Shown: in pieces, positions 1 through 8,398 of the stretch | Position numbering within the stretch: the first letter of the stretch is position 1 | Layout: each line of letters starts with the position of its first letter | From: Caulobacter sp. | GTDB taxonomy: Bacteria; Pseudomonadota; Alphaproteobacteria; Caulobacterales; Caulobacteraceae | Direction: 5' to 3' | NCBI GenBank assembly: GCA_030645575.1 | Contig: JAUSMJ010000059.1 | Coordinates: forward strand, 60,893-124,892 | DNA length: 64,000 bases | The notes under the pieces: model-generated | The model's database searches: none | What the model was told of the DNA's origin: nothing | What the model saw: only the letters and a program-made list of their open reading frames with translations | Translations under genes and position numbers: made by a program

Positions 1-1
1 T

Positions 2-448
2 CACGCCTCCTGCGAAGCCTTGCTCGCGGCGGCGCTGGCGTGTTTTCCGGCGTATGGCCTGACGGTCACGGCGCGTTCGGGCTGGTGGCGCTCGGCCGCC
101 TGGCCGGATCCGTCAGCGCCGCCGTACATCAACGGCGTGGCGCTGGTCGAGACCGCCCTGACCCCGGCGGAAACCCTTCAGGCGTTGCACGCCCTCGAAC
201 GCGCCTTTGGCCGCGAGCGGCATGAGGCAAACGCCGCCCGCACCCTCGATCTCGACCTGATCGCCCATGGCCGGCTGGTCCTTGACGAGCCCGGCCTACG
301 CCTGCCGCACCCGCGCGCCCACGAGCGGCTGTTCGTCATGGGCCCGCTGGCGCGGATCGCGCCGGACTGGCGCCATCCGGTCAGCGGCGAGACCGCGACG
401 GCGCTGGCGGCCGGGGCGACCGTGGGTCGGGACGCCGCAGGGGTCTGA
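2..448 (+). CDS. folK: FolK, 6-hydroxymethyl-7,8-dihydropterin pyrophosphokinase (5' end outside window)
   Basis: Cytoplasmic folate-pathway enzyme that transfers pyrophosphate from ATP to 6-hydroxymethyl-dihydropterin. The frame is open from base 2, so the N-terminus lies before the window; a TTG at base 20 is probably internal. About 148 residues are visible, close to the usual 155-170. The HPPK signature RTLDLDLIAHG is followed by LRLPHPRAHERLFVMGPL, the conserved Mg/ATP-binding and substrate-binding segments. It lies 74 bases before rpoZ on the same strand. The family call is secure; only the start is unknown. Confidence 0.93.
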   Translation, partial: HASCEALLAAALACFPAYGLTVTARSGWWRSAAWPDPSAPPYINGVALVETALTPAETLQALHALERAFGRERHEANAARTLDLDLIAHGRLVLDEPGLRLPHPRAHERLFVMGPLARIAPDWRHPVSGETATALAAGATVGRDAAGV

Positions 449-522
449 TCGCGCTTGCGGCGTTGCACAATGACGCGCAAAACTCTATGTAGCCCGGTTC
501 CACCGGCACCCCGAGAGATTCA

Positions 523-882
523 ATGGCCCGCGTCACCGTCGAAGATTGCGTCGAGAAGATCCCCAACCGCTTTGGGCTCGTGCTCGTCGCCGCCCATCGC
601 GCCCGCGCCATCTCGGCCGGCGCCGCGCTGATGGTTGATCGCGACAACGACAAGAACCCGGTCGTCGCCCTGCGCGAGATCGCCGACGACGTGGTGGACA
701 ACGACGGGCTGAAGGAAAGCCTGATCGGCACGCTGCAGCGGGTGGACGAGCGGACCGAAGCCGAGGAAGAGGCCGAGACCGTCGCCCTGCTGTCGGACCC
801 GACCCACATGCAGATGAGCGAGCAGGAACTGATCCGCGCGCTGCAGAGCGACCGCGATGGCGGTCAGGAGGAGCGGTACTGA
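523..882 (+). CDS. rpoZ: RNA polymerase omega subunit
   Basis: Small subunit that helps assemble and stabilise RNA polymerase by clamping beta-prime, and a ppGpp contact site in many proteobacteria. The 119-residue protein begins [17 protein letters not shown], the classic omega N-terminus, followed by the conserved [12 protein letters not shown] helix; the acidic C-terminal tail is longer than in E. coli, as is usual in alphaproteobacteria. It is directly followed by spoT, a common pairing that links ppGpp synthesis with its target. A strong AGGAGG lies inside its last codons (866-871) and probably serves the next gene. Confidence 0.97.
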   Translation: MARVTVEDCVEKIPNRFGLVLVAAHRARAISAGAALMVDRDNDKNPVVALREIADDVVDNDGLKESLIGTLQRVDERTEAEEEAETVALLSDPTHMQMSEQELIRALQSDRDGGQEERY

Positions 883-986
883 GCCCGGACGGCACAGAAC
901 CGCTTGATCTGATCGAGGCGACGACACCCGCCGCCGCCCCTCCCACGAACACGCCTCCGCCGGCGCCAGACGCCGCGCCCCACGCC

Positions 987-3179
987 GTGGCCAGGGCCAA
1001 GGCCTCGGGCCCCAAGTTCCTGCGCCAGTACGAGCTGATCGAGCGGGTGCGGGCCTATGACCCGACCGCCGACGAGGGTCTGCTGAACCGGGCCTATGTC
1101 TACGCCGTGCGCATGCACGGCTCGCAGACCCGGGCCTCGGGCGACCCCTATTTCGCCCACCCGATCGAGGTGGCCGGGATTCTCACCGAATACCGGCTCG
1201 ACACGGCCTCGATCGTCACGGCCCTGCTGCACGACGTGATCGAGGACACCCACGCCTCCAGCGCCGATATCAGCGAGCTGTTCGGGCCCGAGGTGGCCGA
1301 GCTGGTCGAGGGCGTCACCAAGCTGTCGAAGCTGGAACTGGCCGCCGAGCACGCCCGCCAGGCCGAGAACCTGCGCAAGTTCATCCTGGCCATCTCCAAG
1401 GACGTGCGCGTCCTGATGGTCAAGCTGGCCGACCGGCTGCACAACATGCGCACCCTGGGCTTCATCAAGAGCCCGGCCAAGCGCGAGCGCATCGCCCGCG
1501 AGACGCTCGACATCTACGCCCCGCTGGCGCGCAACATCGGCTGTCACCGCATCTGCACCGAGCTTGAGGAACTGGCCTTCGAGCATCTCAATCCGGTGGC
1601 CCGCAACGCCATCCTGCGCCGGCTGGAGGCCATGCGCGTCGATCAGGGCAAGGCGGTGCAGCAGGTCAGCGGCGACATCGCCCGCATCCTCGAGGCCGAG
1701 AACATCCCGGCCCGGGTGTTCGGCCGCGAGAAGCATCCGTTCTCGATCTGGCGTAAGCTGCAGCGCAAATCGATCGGCTTCTCGCAGATGAGCGACATCT
1801 ACGCCTTCCGCGTGATCGTCGATAGCGAGGCCGACTGCTACCGCGCGCTGGGCCTGATCCACCACCAGTGGCCCTGCGTGCCCGAGCGGTTCAAGGACTT
1901 CATCTCCACGCCCAAGCGCAACAACTACCGCTCGCTGCACACCACGGTGATCGGGCCCAAGGGCATGCGGGTGGAGATGCAGATCCGCACCGAGGTCATG
2001 GACCGGGTGGCCGAGGACGGCGTGGCCGCCCACTGGCGCTACAAGAACAAGTCCTACGGCTTCGACCGCGAGGCCATGGAGGCCGAGGGCGGCCGCGATC
2101 CGCTGGCCAACCTGCGCCAGCTGGTCCAGATGCTCGAGCACGGCGGCGACTCCGAGGACCTGGTCGAACACGCCAAGATGGAGCTGTTCCTCGACCAAGT
2201 GTTCGTGTTCACGCCCAAGGGCAAGCTGATCACCCTGCCGCGCGGCTCGATGCCGCTCGACTTCGCCTATGGCGTCCACACCAACGTCGGCGACACCACG
2301 GTCGGGGCCAAGATCAACGGCGAGCTCAAGCCCCTGCGCACGGAACTGGCCAACGGCGACGTGGTCGAGATCGTGCGCGGGCCCAAGCCGGCCGTGCTGC
2401 CCGACTGGCGCTCGCTGGCCGTCACCGGCAAGGCTCGTTCGGCGATCCGCCGGCACATCCGCCAGACGGAAAAGGAAGAGTTCCTGAGGGTCGGCGTGGC
2501 GGCCATGGACCAGGCCTTCGCCCGGGTCGGCAAGACGCGGTCGGGGGTCACCTTCCGGCCGGCGCTCGACCGGTTCGCGGTGGCCACCGAGGACGAGCTG
2601 TTCAACGCCATCGGCCGGGGCCGGATCACGCCGGCCGAGGTTCTGGGGACCATCTTCCCGGGCCTCAAGGAGTCGGAGAAGGCCGCCGTCAGCGCGCGCC
2701 GCCGCATCGCCGACGGCAAGGAGGCGCGCGACTTCGTCGTCGGCGACCGGCTGCGGGCGGGAACCCTGATCCGCTTCGCCACCTGCTGCCGGCCCGTGCC
2801 GGGCGACCGCATCGTCGGCATCGCCCAGGACAAGACGGTCGAGGTGCACGCCATCGACTGCCCGAGCCTCGAACAGTACGACGATCGCCAGGACCTGTGG
2901 CGCGACCTGCACTGGACCGCCGAAGCCGAACGGAACACGACCTCCCGCACCCGGCTGCGGGCGACGATCCGCAACGCGCCCGGCGTGCTGGGCGAGGCCT
3001 GCACGATCATCGGCGAGGTCGGCGGCAACATCGTCAACCTGAACATGCACCACCGCGGCGACGACCATTTCGACGTCGACTTCGATCTCGACGTGAAGGA
3101 CGCCAAGCACGCGACCAACATCGTCGCCGCCCTGCGCGCCAATCCGTCGATCGAGACCGTCGACCGGGCGAAGGGGTAA
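987..3179 (+). CDS. spoT: Bifunctional (p)ppGpp synthetase/hydrolase SpoT (RelA/SpoT homologue)
   Basis: Makes and degrades the alarmone (p)ppGpp in the cytoplasm. From the GTG at 987 the 730 residues show an intact HD hydrolase domain (HDVIEDT near residues 82-88, so hydrolysis should be active), the synthetase domain (SIGFSQMSDIYAFRVIV and YRSLHTT, about 225-340), a TGS domain (about 390-455) and a C-terminal ACT domain (about 655-725). The true start is uncertain. The frame stays open upstream into rpoZ, the GTG has no Shine-Dalgarno, while AGGAGG at 866-871 is seven bases before a CTG at 879 that overlaps the rpoZ stop. A start at 879 would give 766 residues. The stop is two bases before a repeat hairpin. 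Confidence 0.95.
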   Translation: MARAKASGPKFLRQYELIERVRAYDPTADEGLLNRAYVYAVRMHGSQTRASGDPYFAHPIEVAGILTEYRLDTASIVTALLHDVIEDTHASSADISELFGPEVAELVEGVTKLSKLELAAEHARQAENLRKFILAISKDVRVLMVKLADRLHNMRTLGFIKSPAKRERIARETLDIYAPLARNIGCHRICTELEELAFEHLNPVARNAILRRLEAMRVDQGKAVQQVSGDIARILEAENIPARVFGREKHPFSIWRKLQRKSIGFSQMSDIYAFRVIVDSEADCYRALGLIHHQWPCVPERFKDFISTPKRNNYRSLHTTVIGPKGMRVEMQIRTEVMDRVAEDGVAAHWRYKNKSYGFDREAMEAEGGRDPLANLRQLVQMLEHGGDSEDLVEHAKMELFLDQVFVFTPKGKLITLPRGSMPLDFAYGVHTNVGDTTVGAKINGELKPLRTELANGDVVEIVRGPKPAVLPDWRSLAVTGKARSAIRRHIRQTEKEEFLRVGVAAMDQAFARVGKTRSGVTFRPALDRFAVATEDELFNAIGRGRITPAEVLGTIFPGLKESEKAAVSARRRIADGKEARDFVVGDRLRAGTLIRFATCCRPVPGDRIVGIAQDKTVEVHAIDCPSLEQYDDRQDLWRDLHWTAEAERNTTSRTRLRATIRNAPGVLGEACTIIGEVGGNIVNLNMHHRGDDHFDVDFDLDVKDAKHATNIVAALRANPSIETVDRAKG

Positions 3180-3181
3180 AA

Positions 3182-3277
3182 GAACAGGCTTTCCTGTCCC
3201 TTGGGACTGGATAGCCTGTTCGTCATGCCGCACGGGAACAGGACAAGCAGTCCCAAGGGACAGCTAGTCCTGTTCCC
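3182..3277. repeat. Paired inverted hairpin repeat, TGTCCC-type (locus 1)
   Basis: Two hairpins lie between the convergent spoT and Nudix genes. The first (3182-3221) has outer arms GAACAGGCT/AGCCTGTTC and the inner core CTGTCCCTTGGGACTG. The second (3234-3277) has arms GGGAACAGGAC/GTCCTGTTCCC, and its core CAGTCCCAAGGGACAG is the exact reverse complement of the first core. The same core recurs near 60.7 kb. Starting two bases after the spoT stop, the first hairpin may also end or stabilise that transcript. The second contains the stop codon of the Nudix gene. Confidence 0.85.
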
Positions 3278-3683
3278 TGCCGCCGAGCGCCGCAACGGCC
3301 GCCACCGTCGCCGCCGTCAGCGGCGCGGGCAGGGCGTCCAGCGGGAACCAGCCGCAGCCGCCCAGCTTGTCGGGTTCCAGCACCACCGGCTCGCCGACGC
3401 AGTCCTCCACCAGATAGACCGGCGCGACCCAGTGGCCGCCGTCGCCCAGGTCGATGGTGTCGGCCACGCACAGCAGGCGGCCCGGCGTGATGGTCAGGCC
3501 CAGCTCCTCGGCGATCTCGCGGGCGCAGGTGGCGCGCGTCGTCTCGCCCCAGTCGGTCTTGCCGCCGGGCAGGCCCCAATGGCCGGCCTCCGGCTCCCTC
3601 AGCCGCAACACCAGCAACAGGGTGCCATCGCGCAGGATCGCCGCGCCGCAGCCGACGCGGGGCGTGGGGGAAGGGGAGGTCAT
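3264..3683 (-). CDS. Nudix hydrolase
   Basis: Small cytoplasmic pyrophosphohydrolase that cleaves a nucleoside diphosphate linked to another moiety. The full Nudix box GX5EX7REUXEEXGU is present ([23 protein letters not shown]), so the metal-binding glutamates are intact. The length of 139 residues fits the family. The start is taken at ATG 3683 ([16 protein letters not shown]), because the twelve residues available upstream look non-coding. It is convergent with spoT. The last five codons and the TAG stop lie inside a repeat hairpin, so the C-terminal tail GREQD comes from the repeat. Substrate unknown. Confidence 0.9.
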   Translation of the reverse strand: MTSPSPTPRVGCGAAILRDGTLLLVLRLREPEAGHWGLPGGKTDWGETTRATCAREIAEELGLTITPGRLLCVADTIDLGDGGHWVAPVYLVEDCVGEPVVLEPDKLGGCGWFPLDALPAPLTAATVAAVAALGGREQD

Positions 3684-3720
3684 CCACGGGTTCCTATCCC
3701 GCTCCGCCGACCAATCCAAT

Positions 3721-3773
3721 CACCCGTCACCCATGTCCCCGGTCTGTACAGGGACAAGCCCGAGGATGACGGG
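3721..3773. repeat. Intergenic inverted repeat, CGTCATCCTCGGGCTTGTCCC type
   Basis: The segment between the divergent Nudix and pyrE genes carries CACCCGTCACCCATGTCCC and, in inverted orientation, GGGACAAGCCCGAGG followed by ATGACGGG. A related element lies at 17440-17566. It is an imperfect inverted repeat of the kind that is common between genes in alphaproteobacteria. It also sits where the promoters of the two flanking genes must be, 50 bases before the pyrE start. Confidence 0.6.
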
Positions 3774-3822
3774 TTTGTATGGGGAGGATGACGAACGGGG
3801 GCGACACCGCTATCTAACCTCC

Positions 3823-4407
3823 ATGACCCAAGATGACGTTCTCGACGAATTCCGCGGCGCGGGCGCGCTGCGTGAAGGCCATTTCGTGCTGTCCAGCGGG
3901 CTGCACAGCGGCGTGTTTCTGCAGAAGAACCTGGTGTTCGCCCAGCCTGACCGCTGCGAACGCCTGTGCAGGGCGCTGGCGGAAAAGATCATCGCGACGG
4001 TCGGCAAGCCCGACGTGGCCATCAGCCCGGCCGTCGGCGGCATCATTCCGGGCTACGAGACCGCGCGCCACCTGGGCGTCCAGTCGCTCTACGTCGAGCG
4101 CGAGGGCGGCGCCTTCAAGCTGCGCCGGGGCTTTTCGATCGCGCCGGGCGCCAAGGTGGTCATGGTCGAGGACATCGTCACCACGGGCCTGTCGTCGCGT
4201 GAATGCATCGCCGCCATCCGCGAGGCGGGCGGCGAGGTCATCGCCGCGGCCTGCATCGTCGACCGTTCGGGCGGCCGGGCCGATGTCGGCGTCCCCCTGA
4301 TCGCGCTGGCGACCCTCGATGTGCCGGCCTACGAGGCCGACAAGCTACCGCCCGAACTGGCGGCCATCCCGGTGCAGGACCCGGGCAGCCGGAGACTGAA
4401 GGGGTGA
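3823..4407 (+). CDS. pyrE: Orotate phosphoribosyltransferase
   Basis: Catalyses orotate + PRPP to OMP, the fifth step of UMP synthesis. The start at ATG 3823 gives [21 protein letters not shown] and 194 residues, typical of the alphaproteobacterial form. The PRPP-binding motif [13 protein letters not shown] lies near residues 110-122, and the [10 protein letters not shown] segment is the conserved N-terminal substrate loop. The frame continues upstream of 3823, but that part is repeat DNA. pdxJ follows after a repeat element of about 110 bases. Confidence 0.96.
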   Translation: MTQDDVLDEFRGAGALREGHFVLSSGLHSGVFLQKNLVFAQPDRCERLCRALAEKIIATVGKPDVAISPAVGGIIPGYETARHLGVQSLYVEREGGAFKLRRGFSIAPGAKVVMVEDIVTTGLSSRECIAAIREAGGEVIAAACIVDRSGGRADVGVPLIALATLDVPAYEADKLPPELAAIPVQDPGSRRLKG

Positions 4408-4422
4408 TTGCGCAAACTGTCC

Positions 4423-4534
4423 CTGCGTCCTTCGAGACGCGCTCCGCGCTCCTCAGGATGACGGAGGTTGGGGGCTGCAAAAATATTCGTCATGGTGAGG
4501 AGCGATCCTTCAGGATCGCGTCTCGAACCACGCA
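4423..4534. repeat. Intergenic repeat, GTCCTTCGA...CGTCAT...GTCTCGAACCACG type (copy 1)
   Basis: Two half-elements in inverted orientation: GCGTCCTTCGAGACGC then CTCAGGATGACG, and in the other direction CGTCATGGTGAGGAGCG then GCGTCTCGAACCACGCA. Copies with the same architecture lie at 14538-14637, 24470-24567 and 58823-58931. This is a widespread kind of alphaproteobacterial intergenic element. Here its right end touches the pdxJ start codon, so it makes up the whole 5' untranslated region seen. Confidence 0.8.
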
Positions 4535-5305
4535 ATGACCCAATTCTCCCGTCTCCGCCTCGGCGTGAACATCGACCATGTGGCGACCATCCGGAACGCC
4601 CGGGGCGCCAGCTATCCCGAGCCCTCGCGGGCCGCGGACCTGGCGCTGGCGGCGGGGGCGGACGGCATCACCGCCCACCTGCGCGAGGACCGGCGGCACA
4701 TCTCCGACGCCGATATCGACGAGCTCTCGGCCCTCTGCCTCAAGCGCGGCAGGCCGCTGAACCTCGAGATGGCCGTCACCGGGGAGATGGTCGCCATCGC
4801 GCTGGCCCATCGCCCGCACGCCGCCTGCCTGGTGCCGGAGCGGCGCGAGGAGGTCACCACCGAGGGCGGTCTCGACGTGGTCGGCGGGCTGGGCCGCATC
4901 GCCCCGGCCGTGCAGCGGCTGCGCGAGGCCGGCTGCCGTGTGTCGCTGTTCATCGAGGCCGATCCGGCGCAGATCGCCACCTCGGCCGAGATCGGCGCCC
5001 AGGTGGTCGAGCTGCACACAGGCGCCTATTGCGACGCCTTCCGGGCCGGCGCGTTCGACCGGGCCGAGGCCATTCTGCGGCGCCTGCGGGCGGGCGCCCG
5101 CCAGGCCGGCGAGCTGGGCCTGGAGGTCCACGCCGGCCACGGCATCGACTTCGCCACGGTCAAGCCGGTGGCGGCGATTCCCGAGCTGACGGAGCTCAAC
5201 ATCGGCCATTTCCTGATCGGCGAGGCGATCTTCACGGGCCTGGCCCCCGCCATCCAGCGCATGCGGGCGCTCATGGACGCGGCCAGATCAGAGATCGCCG
5301 CGTGA
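4535..5305 (+). CDS. pdxJ: Pyridoxine 5'-phosphate synthase
   Basis: Condenses 1-deoxyxylulose 5-phosphate with 3-amino-2-oxopropyl phosphate in de novo vitamin B6 synthesis; the fold is a TIM barrel. The 256 residues open with [18 protein letters not shown], the diagnostic PdxJ N-terminus, and carry [16 protein letters not shown] and [11 protein letters not shown], all conserved active-site strands. The start is fixed by homology, yet no Shine-Dalgarno precedes it because a repeat abuts the ATG. The stop overlaps the acpS start (GTGA), so the two are translationally coupled. Confidence 0.96.
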   Translation: MTQFSRLRLGVNIDHVATIRNARGASYPEPSRAADLALAAGADGITAHLREDRRHISDADIDELSALCLKRGRPLNLEMAVTGEMVAIALAHRPHAACLVPERREEVTTEGGLDVVGGLGRIAPAVQRLREAGCRVSLFIEADPAQIATSAEIGAQVVELHTGAYCDAFRAGAFDRAEAILRRLRAGARQAGELGLEVHAGHGIDFATVKPVAAIPELTELNIGHFLIGEAIFTGLAPAIQRMRALMDAARSEIAA

Positions 5306-5721
5306 TCATCGGCATCGGCTCGGACCTCAGCGACATCCGGCGCATCGAAAAGATGCTGGAGCGGTTCGGCGACCGGTTCATCGACCGCACCTTCACCGCC
5401 GTCGAGCGCGAGCGCTCCGAGCGCAAGGTCAATGCGCAAGGCGGACGGGCGGCCAGCTACGCCAAGCGATTCGCGGCCAAGGAGGCCTGCGCCAAGGCGC
5501 TCGGCACGGGCGTGCCCCGGCGCGGCGTGCACTGGGCCGACATGGGCGTGGTCAACCTGAAGAGCGGCAAGCCGACCATGGCCTTGACCGGCGGCGCCGC
5601 CGAGCGGCTGGCCGAGATCATGCCCGAGGGCATGGTTCCGGTGATCCACCTGTCGCTGACCGACGATCATCCCTACGCCCAGGCCTTCGTCATCATCGAG
5701 GCCGTGCCGGCCCCGGCGTGA
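5302..5721 (+). CDS. acpS: Holo-[acyl-carrier-protein] synthase
   Basis: Transfers 4'-phosphopantetheine from CoA to acyl carrier protein. The 139-residue protein starts at GTG 5302, overlapping the pdxJ stop. [19 protein letters not shown] carries the Mg-binding aspartate and [14 protein letters not shown] the second conserved motif of the AcpS type. The pdxJ-acpS-lepB-rnc-era order is standard in alphaproteobacteria. Its stop is followed two bases later by a 16-base sequence (5723-5738) that recurs before the second lepB. Confidence 0.95.
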   Translation: MIIGIGSDLSDIRRIEKMLERFGDRFIDRTFTAVERERSERKVNAQGGRAASYAKRFAAKEACAKALGTGVPRRGVHWADMGVVNLKSGKPTMALTGGAAERLAEIMPEGMVPVIHLSLTDDHPYAQAFVIIEAVPAPA

Positions 5722-5809
5722 CGGCGAGTTAACGGGCGTCGCGGAACCGGCTAGCATAGAAGCGGAAACGGGCGGGGGCGCCCGACAGTTTTGGGAGCCA
5801 GCGCGCCGC

Positions 5810-6610
5810 ATGACCGAGGCAGCCGAGACCGCCATCGACGAGACGCCGCCGTCGCCCGATGAGGACGCCGCGAGGCCCGGCGAGATCCTCGAGATGGTCA
5901 AGACCGTGGTCTATGCGCTGCTGATCGCGCTGGTGCTGCGGATCTTCATCTTCCAGCCGTTCACCATTCCGTCCTCGTCGATGCGGCCGAACCTGCTGAT
6001 CGGCGACTATGTCATCGTGTCGAAGTTCAGCTACGGCTACAGCCGGAACTCGATCCCGTTCAGCCCGCCGCTGTTCCGTGGCCGGATTTTCTCCGCCACG
6101 CCGAAGCGCGGCGACGTGATCGTCTTCAAGACCCCGGCGGCAGACCACAAGGACCTGATCAAGCGACTGATCGGCCTGCCCGGCGACAGCATCCAGGTGA
6201 AGGCCGGCGCGCTCTATGTGAACGGCCAGGCGTTGACGCGCGTGGCCGACGGCCAGGCCCGGGGCGACGAGGCGGCCTGTCCGAACGCGGCCACGCCGAT
6301 GCGCTACTGGGAAACCAATCCGGTCGGCCGGCGCTATGTCACCTACGACTGCGGCCGGGGCGATCTGGACGACACGCCGGTCTATCTCGTGCCCGAGGGC
6401 CACTACTTCTTCATGGGCGACAACCGTGACAACTCGCTCGACAGCCGGGTCAGCGCGGAGGCGGGCGGCGTCGGCTATGTGCCGGCCGAGAATCTCGTCG
6501 GCAAGGCGGAGACGGTGATGATCTCCTGGAAGGAGGGCGCCTCGCTGTTCAAGCCCTGGACCTGGGTGCTCAATCTGCGCTGGAACCGGTTCTTCCATTC
6601 GCCGCGGTGA
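5810..6610 (+). CDS. lepB: Signal peptidase I (first tandem copy)
   Basis: Membrane serine protease that removes signal peptides from exported proteins. The 266 residues contain a single N-terminal membrane segment (VVYALLIALVLRIFIF), the nucleophile serine in IPSSSMRPNLLIGDY, the general-base lysine in LIKRLIGLPGDSI, and the box GDNRDNSLDSR. All catalytic residues are present. A -10-like GGCTAGCATAG lies about 50 bases upstream. The neighbouring gene is a clear paralogue, so this is a local duplication. Confidence 0.95.
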   Translation: MTEAAETAIDETPPSPDEDAARPGEILEMVKTVVYALLIALVLRIFIFQPFTIPSSSMRPNLLIGDYVIVSKFSYGYSRNSIPFSPPLFRGRIFSATPKRGDVIVFKTPAADHKDLIKRLIGLPGDSIQVKAGALYVNGQALTRVADGQARGDEAACPNAATPMRYWETNPVGRRYVTYDCGRGDLDDTPVYLVPEGHYFFMGDNRDNSLDSRVSAEAGGVGYVPAENLVGKAETVMISWKEGASLFKPWTWVLNLRWNRFFHSPR

Positions 6611-6747
6611 TGCGCCGCGCGCGGAATCGCCCCCAATACGCCACGAAGGCGAGTTAACGGGCGCGAAGCTTGCCCGTGTCGTATTGCCGGACTAACCAGA
6701 CACACGGGCCTGTTCCCGCATCAGCAAAAAGAGAGCCGCGCGCGCAC

Positions 6748-7584
6748 ATGACTGACGCCGCCGAACCGCAGGCCGAGACCGTCGCCGATTCCGAGCCTCT
6801 GGCGCTCGACAGTCGTCACGACGACGATCACGGCGAAACGGGCACTGACGCCGTCAGCGAAACGATCGAGATCGTCAAGACCGTCGTCTATGCGCTGCTG
6901 ATCGCGCTGGTCCTGCGCATCTTCCTGTTCCAGCCCTTCACCATCCCGTCGGCCTCGATGGAGCCGAACCTGCTCAAGGGCGACTACATCATCGTCTCGA
7001 AATACAGCTACGGTTACAGCAAGCACTCGATCCCGCTCAGCCCGCCGTTGTTCAAGGGCCGCATCTTCGCCCGCCAGCCGACGCGGGGCGACATCATCGT
7101 CTTCAAGCTGCCGTCCGACGGTCACATCGACTACATCAAGCGCCTGATCGGCCTGCCGGGTGACCGCATCCAGGTGAAGGGCGGCGTGGTTTCGGTGAAC
7201 GGCCAGGTCCTGACGCGGGTCTATGACGGGCCGGGCGATCCGGGGAGCTGCTGGAACGGCTCGACCGTGCAACGCTTCCGCGAGACCAACACCGTCGGCC
7301 GCACCTACACCACCTACGACTGCGGTCCGCGCGGCGACGTGGACGACACCGGCCTCTATGTCGTGCCCGAGGGCCACTACTTCTTCATGGGCGACAACCG
7401 TGACAACTCGCTGGACAGCCGGGTCGCCCCGGAAGCCAGCGGCGTGGGCTTCGTGCCGGCCGAGAACCTGGTCGGGCACGCGCGCATCATCCTGCTGTCG
7501 TGGAACGGCGAGGCCTCGCTGTTCAAGCCCTGGACCTGGTTCCTCGACGCCCGTCCCAGCCGGTTCTTCCACGTTCTCAAATGA
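6748..7584 (+). CDS. lepB: Signal peptidase I (second tandem copy)
   Basis: Paralogue of the preceding gene: one membrane segment (VVYALLIALVLRIFLF), nucleophile in IPSASMEPNLLKGDY, lysine in YIKRLIGLPGDRI, and GDNRDNSLDSR. The start is ATG 6748 (MTDAAEPQAETVADSE) because the reading before it resembles leader DNA. At 278 residues it differs from copy one mainly in a longer acidic N-terminus. The 16 bases GGCGAGTTAACGGGCG at 6648-6663 also precede copy one, so the duplication included upstream DNA. Its stop overlaps the rnc start (ATGA). Confidence 0.94.
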   Translation: MTDAAEPQAETVADSEPLALDSRHDDDHGETGTDAVSETIEIVKTVVYALLIALVLRIFLFQPFTIPSASMEPNLLKGDYIIVSKYSYGYSKHSIPLSPPLFKGRIFARQPTRGDIIVFKLPSDGHIDYIKRLIGLPGDRIQVKGGVVSVNGQVLTRVYDGPGDPGSCWNGSTVQRFRETNTVGRTYTTYDCGPRGDVDDTGLYVVPEGHYFFMGDNRDNSLDSRVAPEASGVGFVPAENLVGHARIILLSWNGEASLFKPWTWFLDARPSRFFHVLK

Positions 7585-8276
7585 CCGTCCGACTCGAGGC
7601 TGTCGCGGCCTTCGAACAGCGCATCGGCTATGTCTTCAAGGACCGGGTGCTGCTGGAGCGGGCGCTGACCCACGCCAGTGTCCGCAGCCTGGGCCGCAAC
7701 GTCGAGCACAACGAGCGGCTCGAGTTCCTCGGCGACCGGGTGTTGGCCCTGGTCATCGCCGAGCGCCTGCTGGAGCTGCAGCCAGGCGAAACCGAGGGCC
7801 AGCTGTCCAAGCGGCTGAACAGCATGGTCGATCGGTCCAGCTGCGCCCGGGTCGCGCGCGATCTGGACATGCAGTCGGTGCTGCGCACCGTCGGCGGCTC
7901 GACGCACCGCGAGAGCACGGCCAGCGACACCATGCTCGGCGACGCCTGCGAGGCCCTGCTCGCGGCGATCTACCTCGACGGCGGGCTGGACCAGGTCCGC
8001 GCCATCATCCGGCGGCTGTGGGACGAGGCCCTGACCACGGCCCCGCCCGTCTCGGCCAATCCCAAGGCGGCGCTGCAGGAATGGCTGGCCAGCCTCAAGC
8101 GCGGCCTGCCAGTCTACGACATCATCGCCCGCACCGGCCCGGCTCATGCGCCGATGTTCACCGTCCAGGTCACCGTCGAGGGGCTGGAACCCGGAACCGC
8201 CAGGGGCCGCTCCCGCCAGGAAGCCGAGAAGGCCGCCGCCCTCGCCGTGCTCCGCCGCGAAGGCCGCGCGGAGTAG
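7581..8276 (+). CDS. rnc: Ribonuclease III
   Basis: Double-strand-specific endoribonuclease for rRNA maturation and regulatory RNA decay. The 231 residues contain the signature NERLEFLGDRVL (Mg-binding acidic residues) and DACEALLAAIYLDGG in the catalytic domain, then a C-terminal dsRNA-binding domain (NPKAALQEWLAS to SRQEAEKAAALAVL). It begins inside the lepB stop codon. A pair of repeat hairpins separates it from era. Confidence 0.97.
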   Translation: MTVRLEAVAAFEQRIGYVFKDRVLLERALTHASVRSLGRNVEHNERLEFLGDRVLALVIAERLLELQPGETEGQLSKRLNSMVDRSSCARVARDLDMQSVLRTVGGSTHRESTASDTMLGDACEALLAAIYLDGGLDQVRAIIRRLWDEALTTAPPVSANPKAALQEWLASLKRGLPVYDIIARTGPAHAPMFTVQVTVEGLEPGTARGRSRQEAEKAAALAVLRREGRAE

Positions 8277-8281
8277 ACGGA

Positions 8282-8368
8282 GGGGACATGTTCCGGCGAT
8301 AGCCGGTACGTGTCCCCGTCAGTCTGAACAGGGTGAGGGGACACGTACCGAAGGCGGTACATGTCCCC
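8282..8368. repeat. Paired inverted hairpin repeat, GGGGACA/TGTCCCC (locus 2)
   Basis: Two hairpins lie between rnc and era. Hairpin 1 (8282-8327) has 16-base arms beginning GGGGACATGT and ending ACGTGTCCCC with the loop GATA. Hairpin 2 (8337-8368) has 14-base arms and the loop AAGG, and is an exact reverse complement, over 32 bases, of a hairpin after parC (16936-16967). In hairpin 1 the eighth pair would be U-G in RNA and in hairpin 2 C-A, so the two units point in opposite directions. Confidence 0.9.
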
Positions 8369-8398
8369 GACCGACGCTCCGTGCTACAGGCCGCCGCA

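Noticed and set aside
864..3233. Very long minus-strand open frame opposite spoT (and similar ones opposite parC, hppA, glyA)
   Set aside because: High GC gives long antisense frames; composition is repetitive (H, D, G, Q, R) with no family pattern, and the plus-strand gene is clear.
8333..8398. N-terminal extension of Era reading through the repeat hairpin
   Set aside because: The extra residues are translated repeat; ATG 8399 gives the normal Era start.
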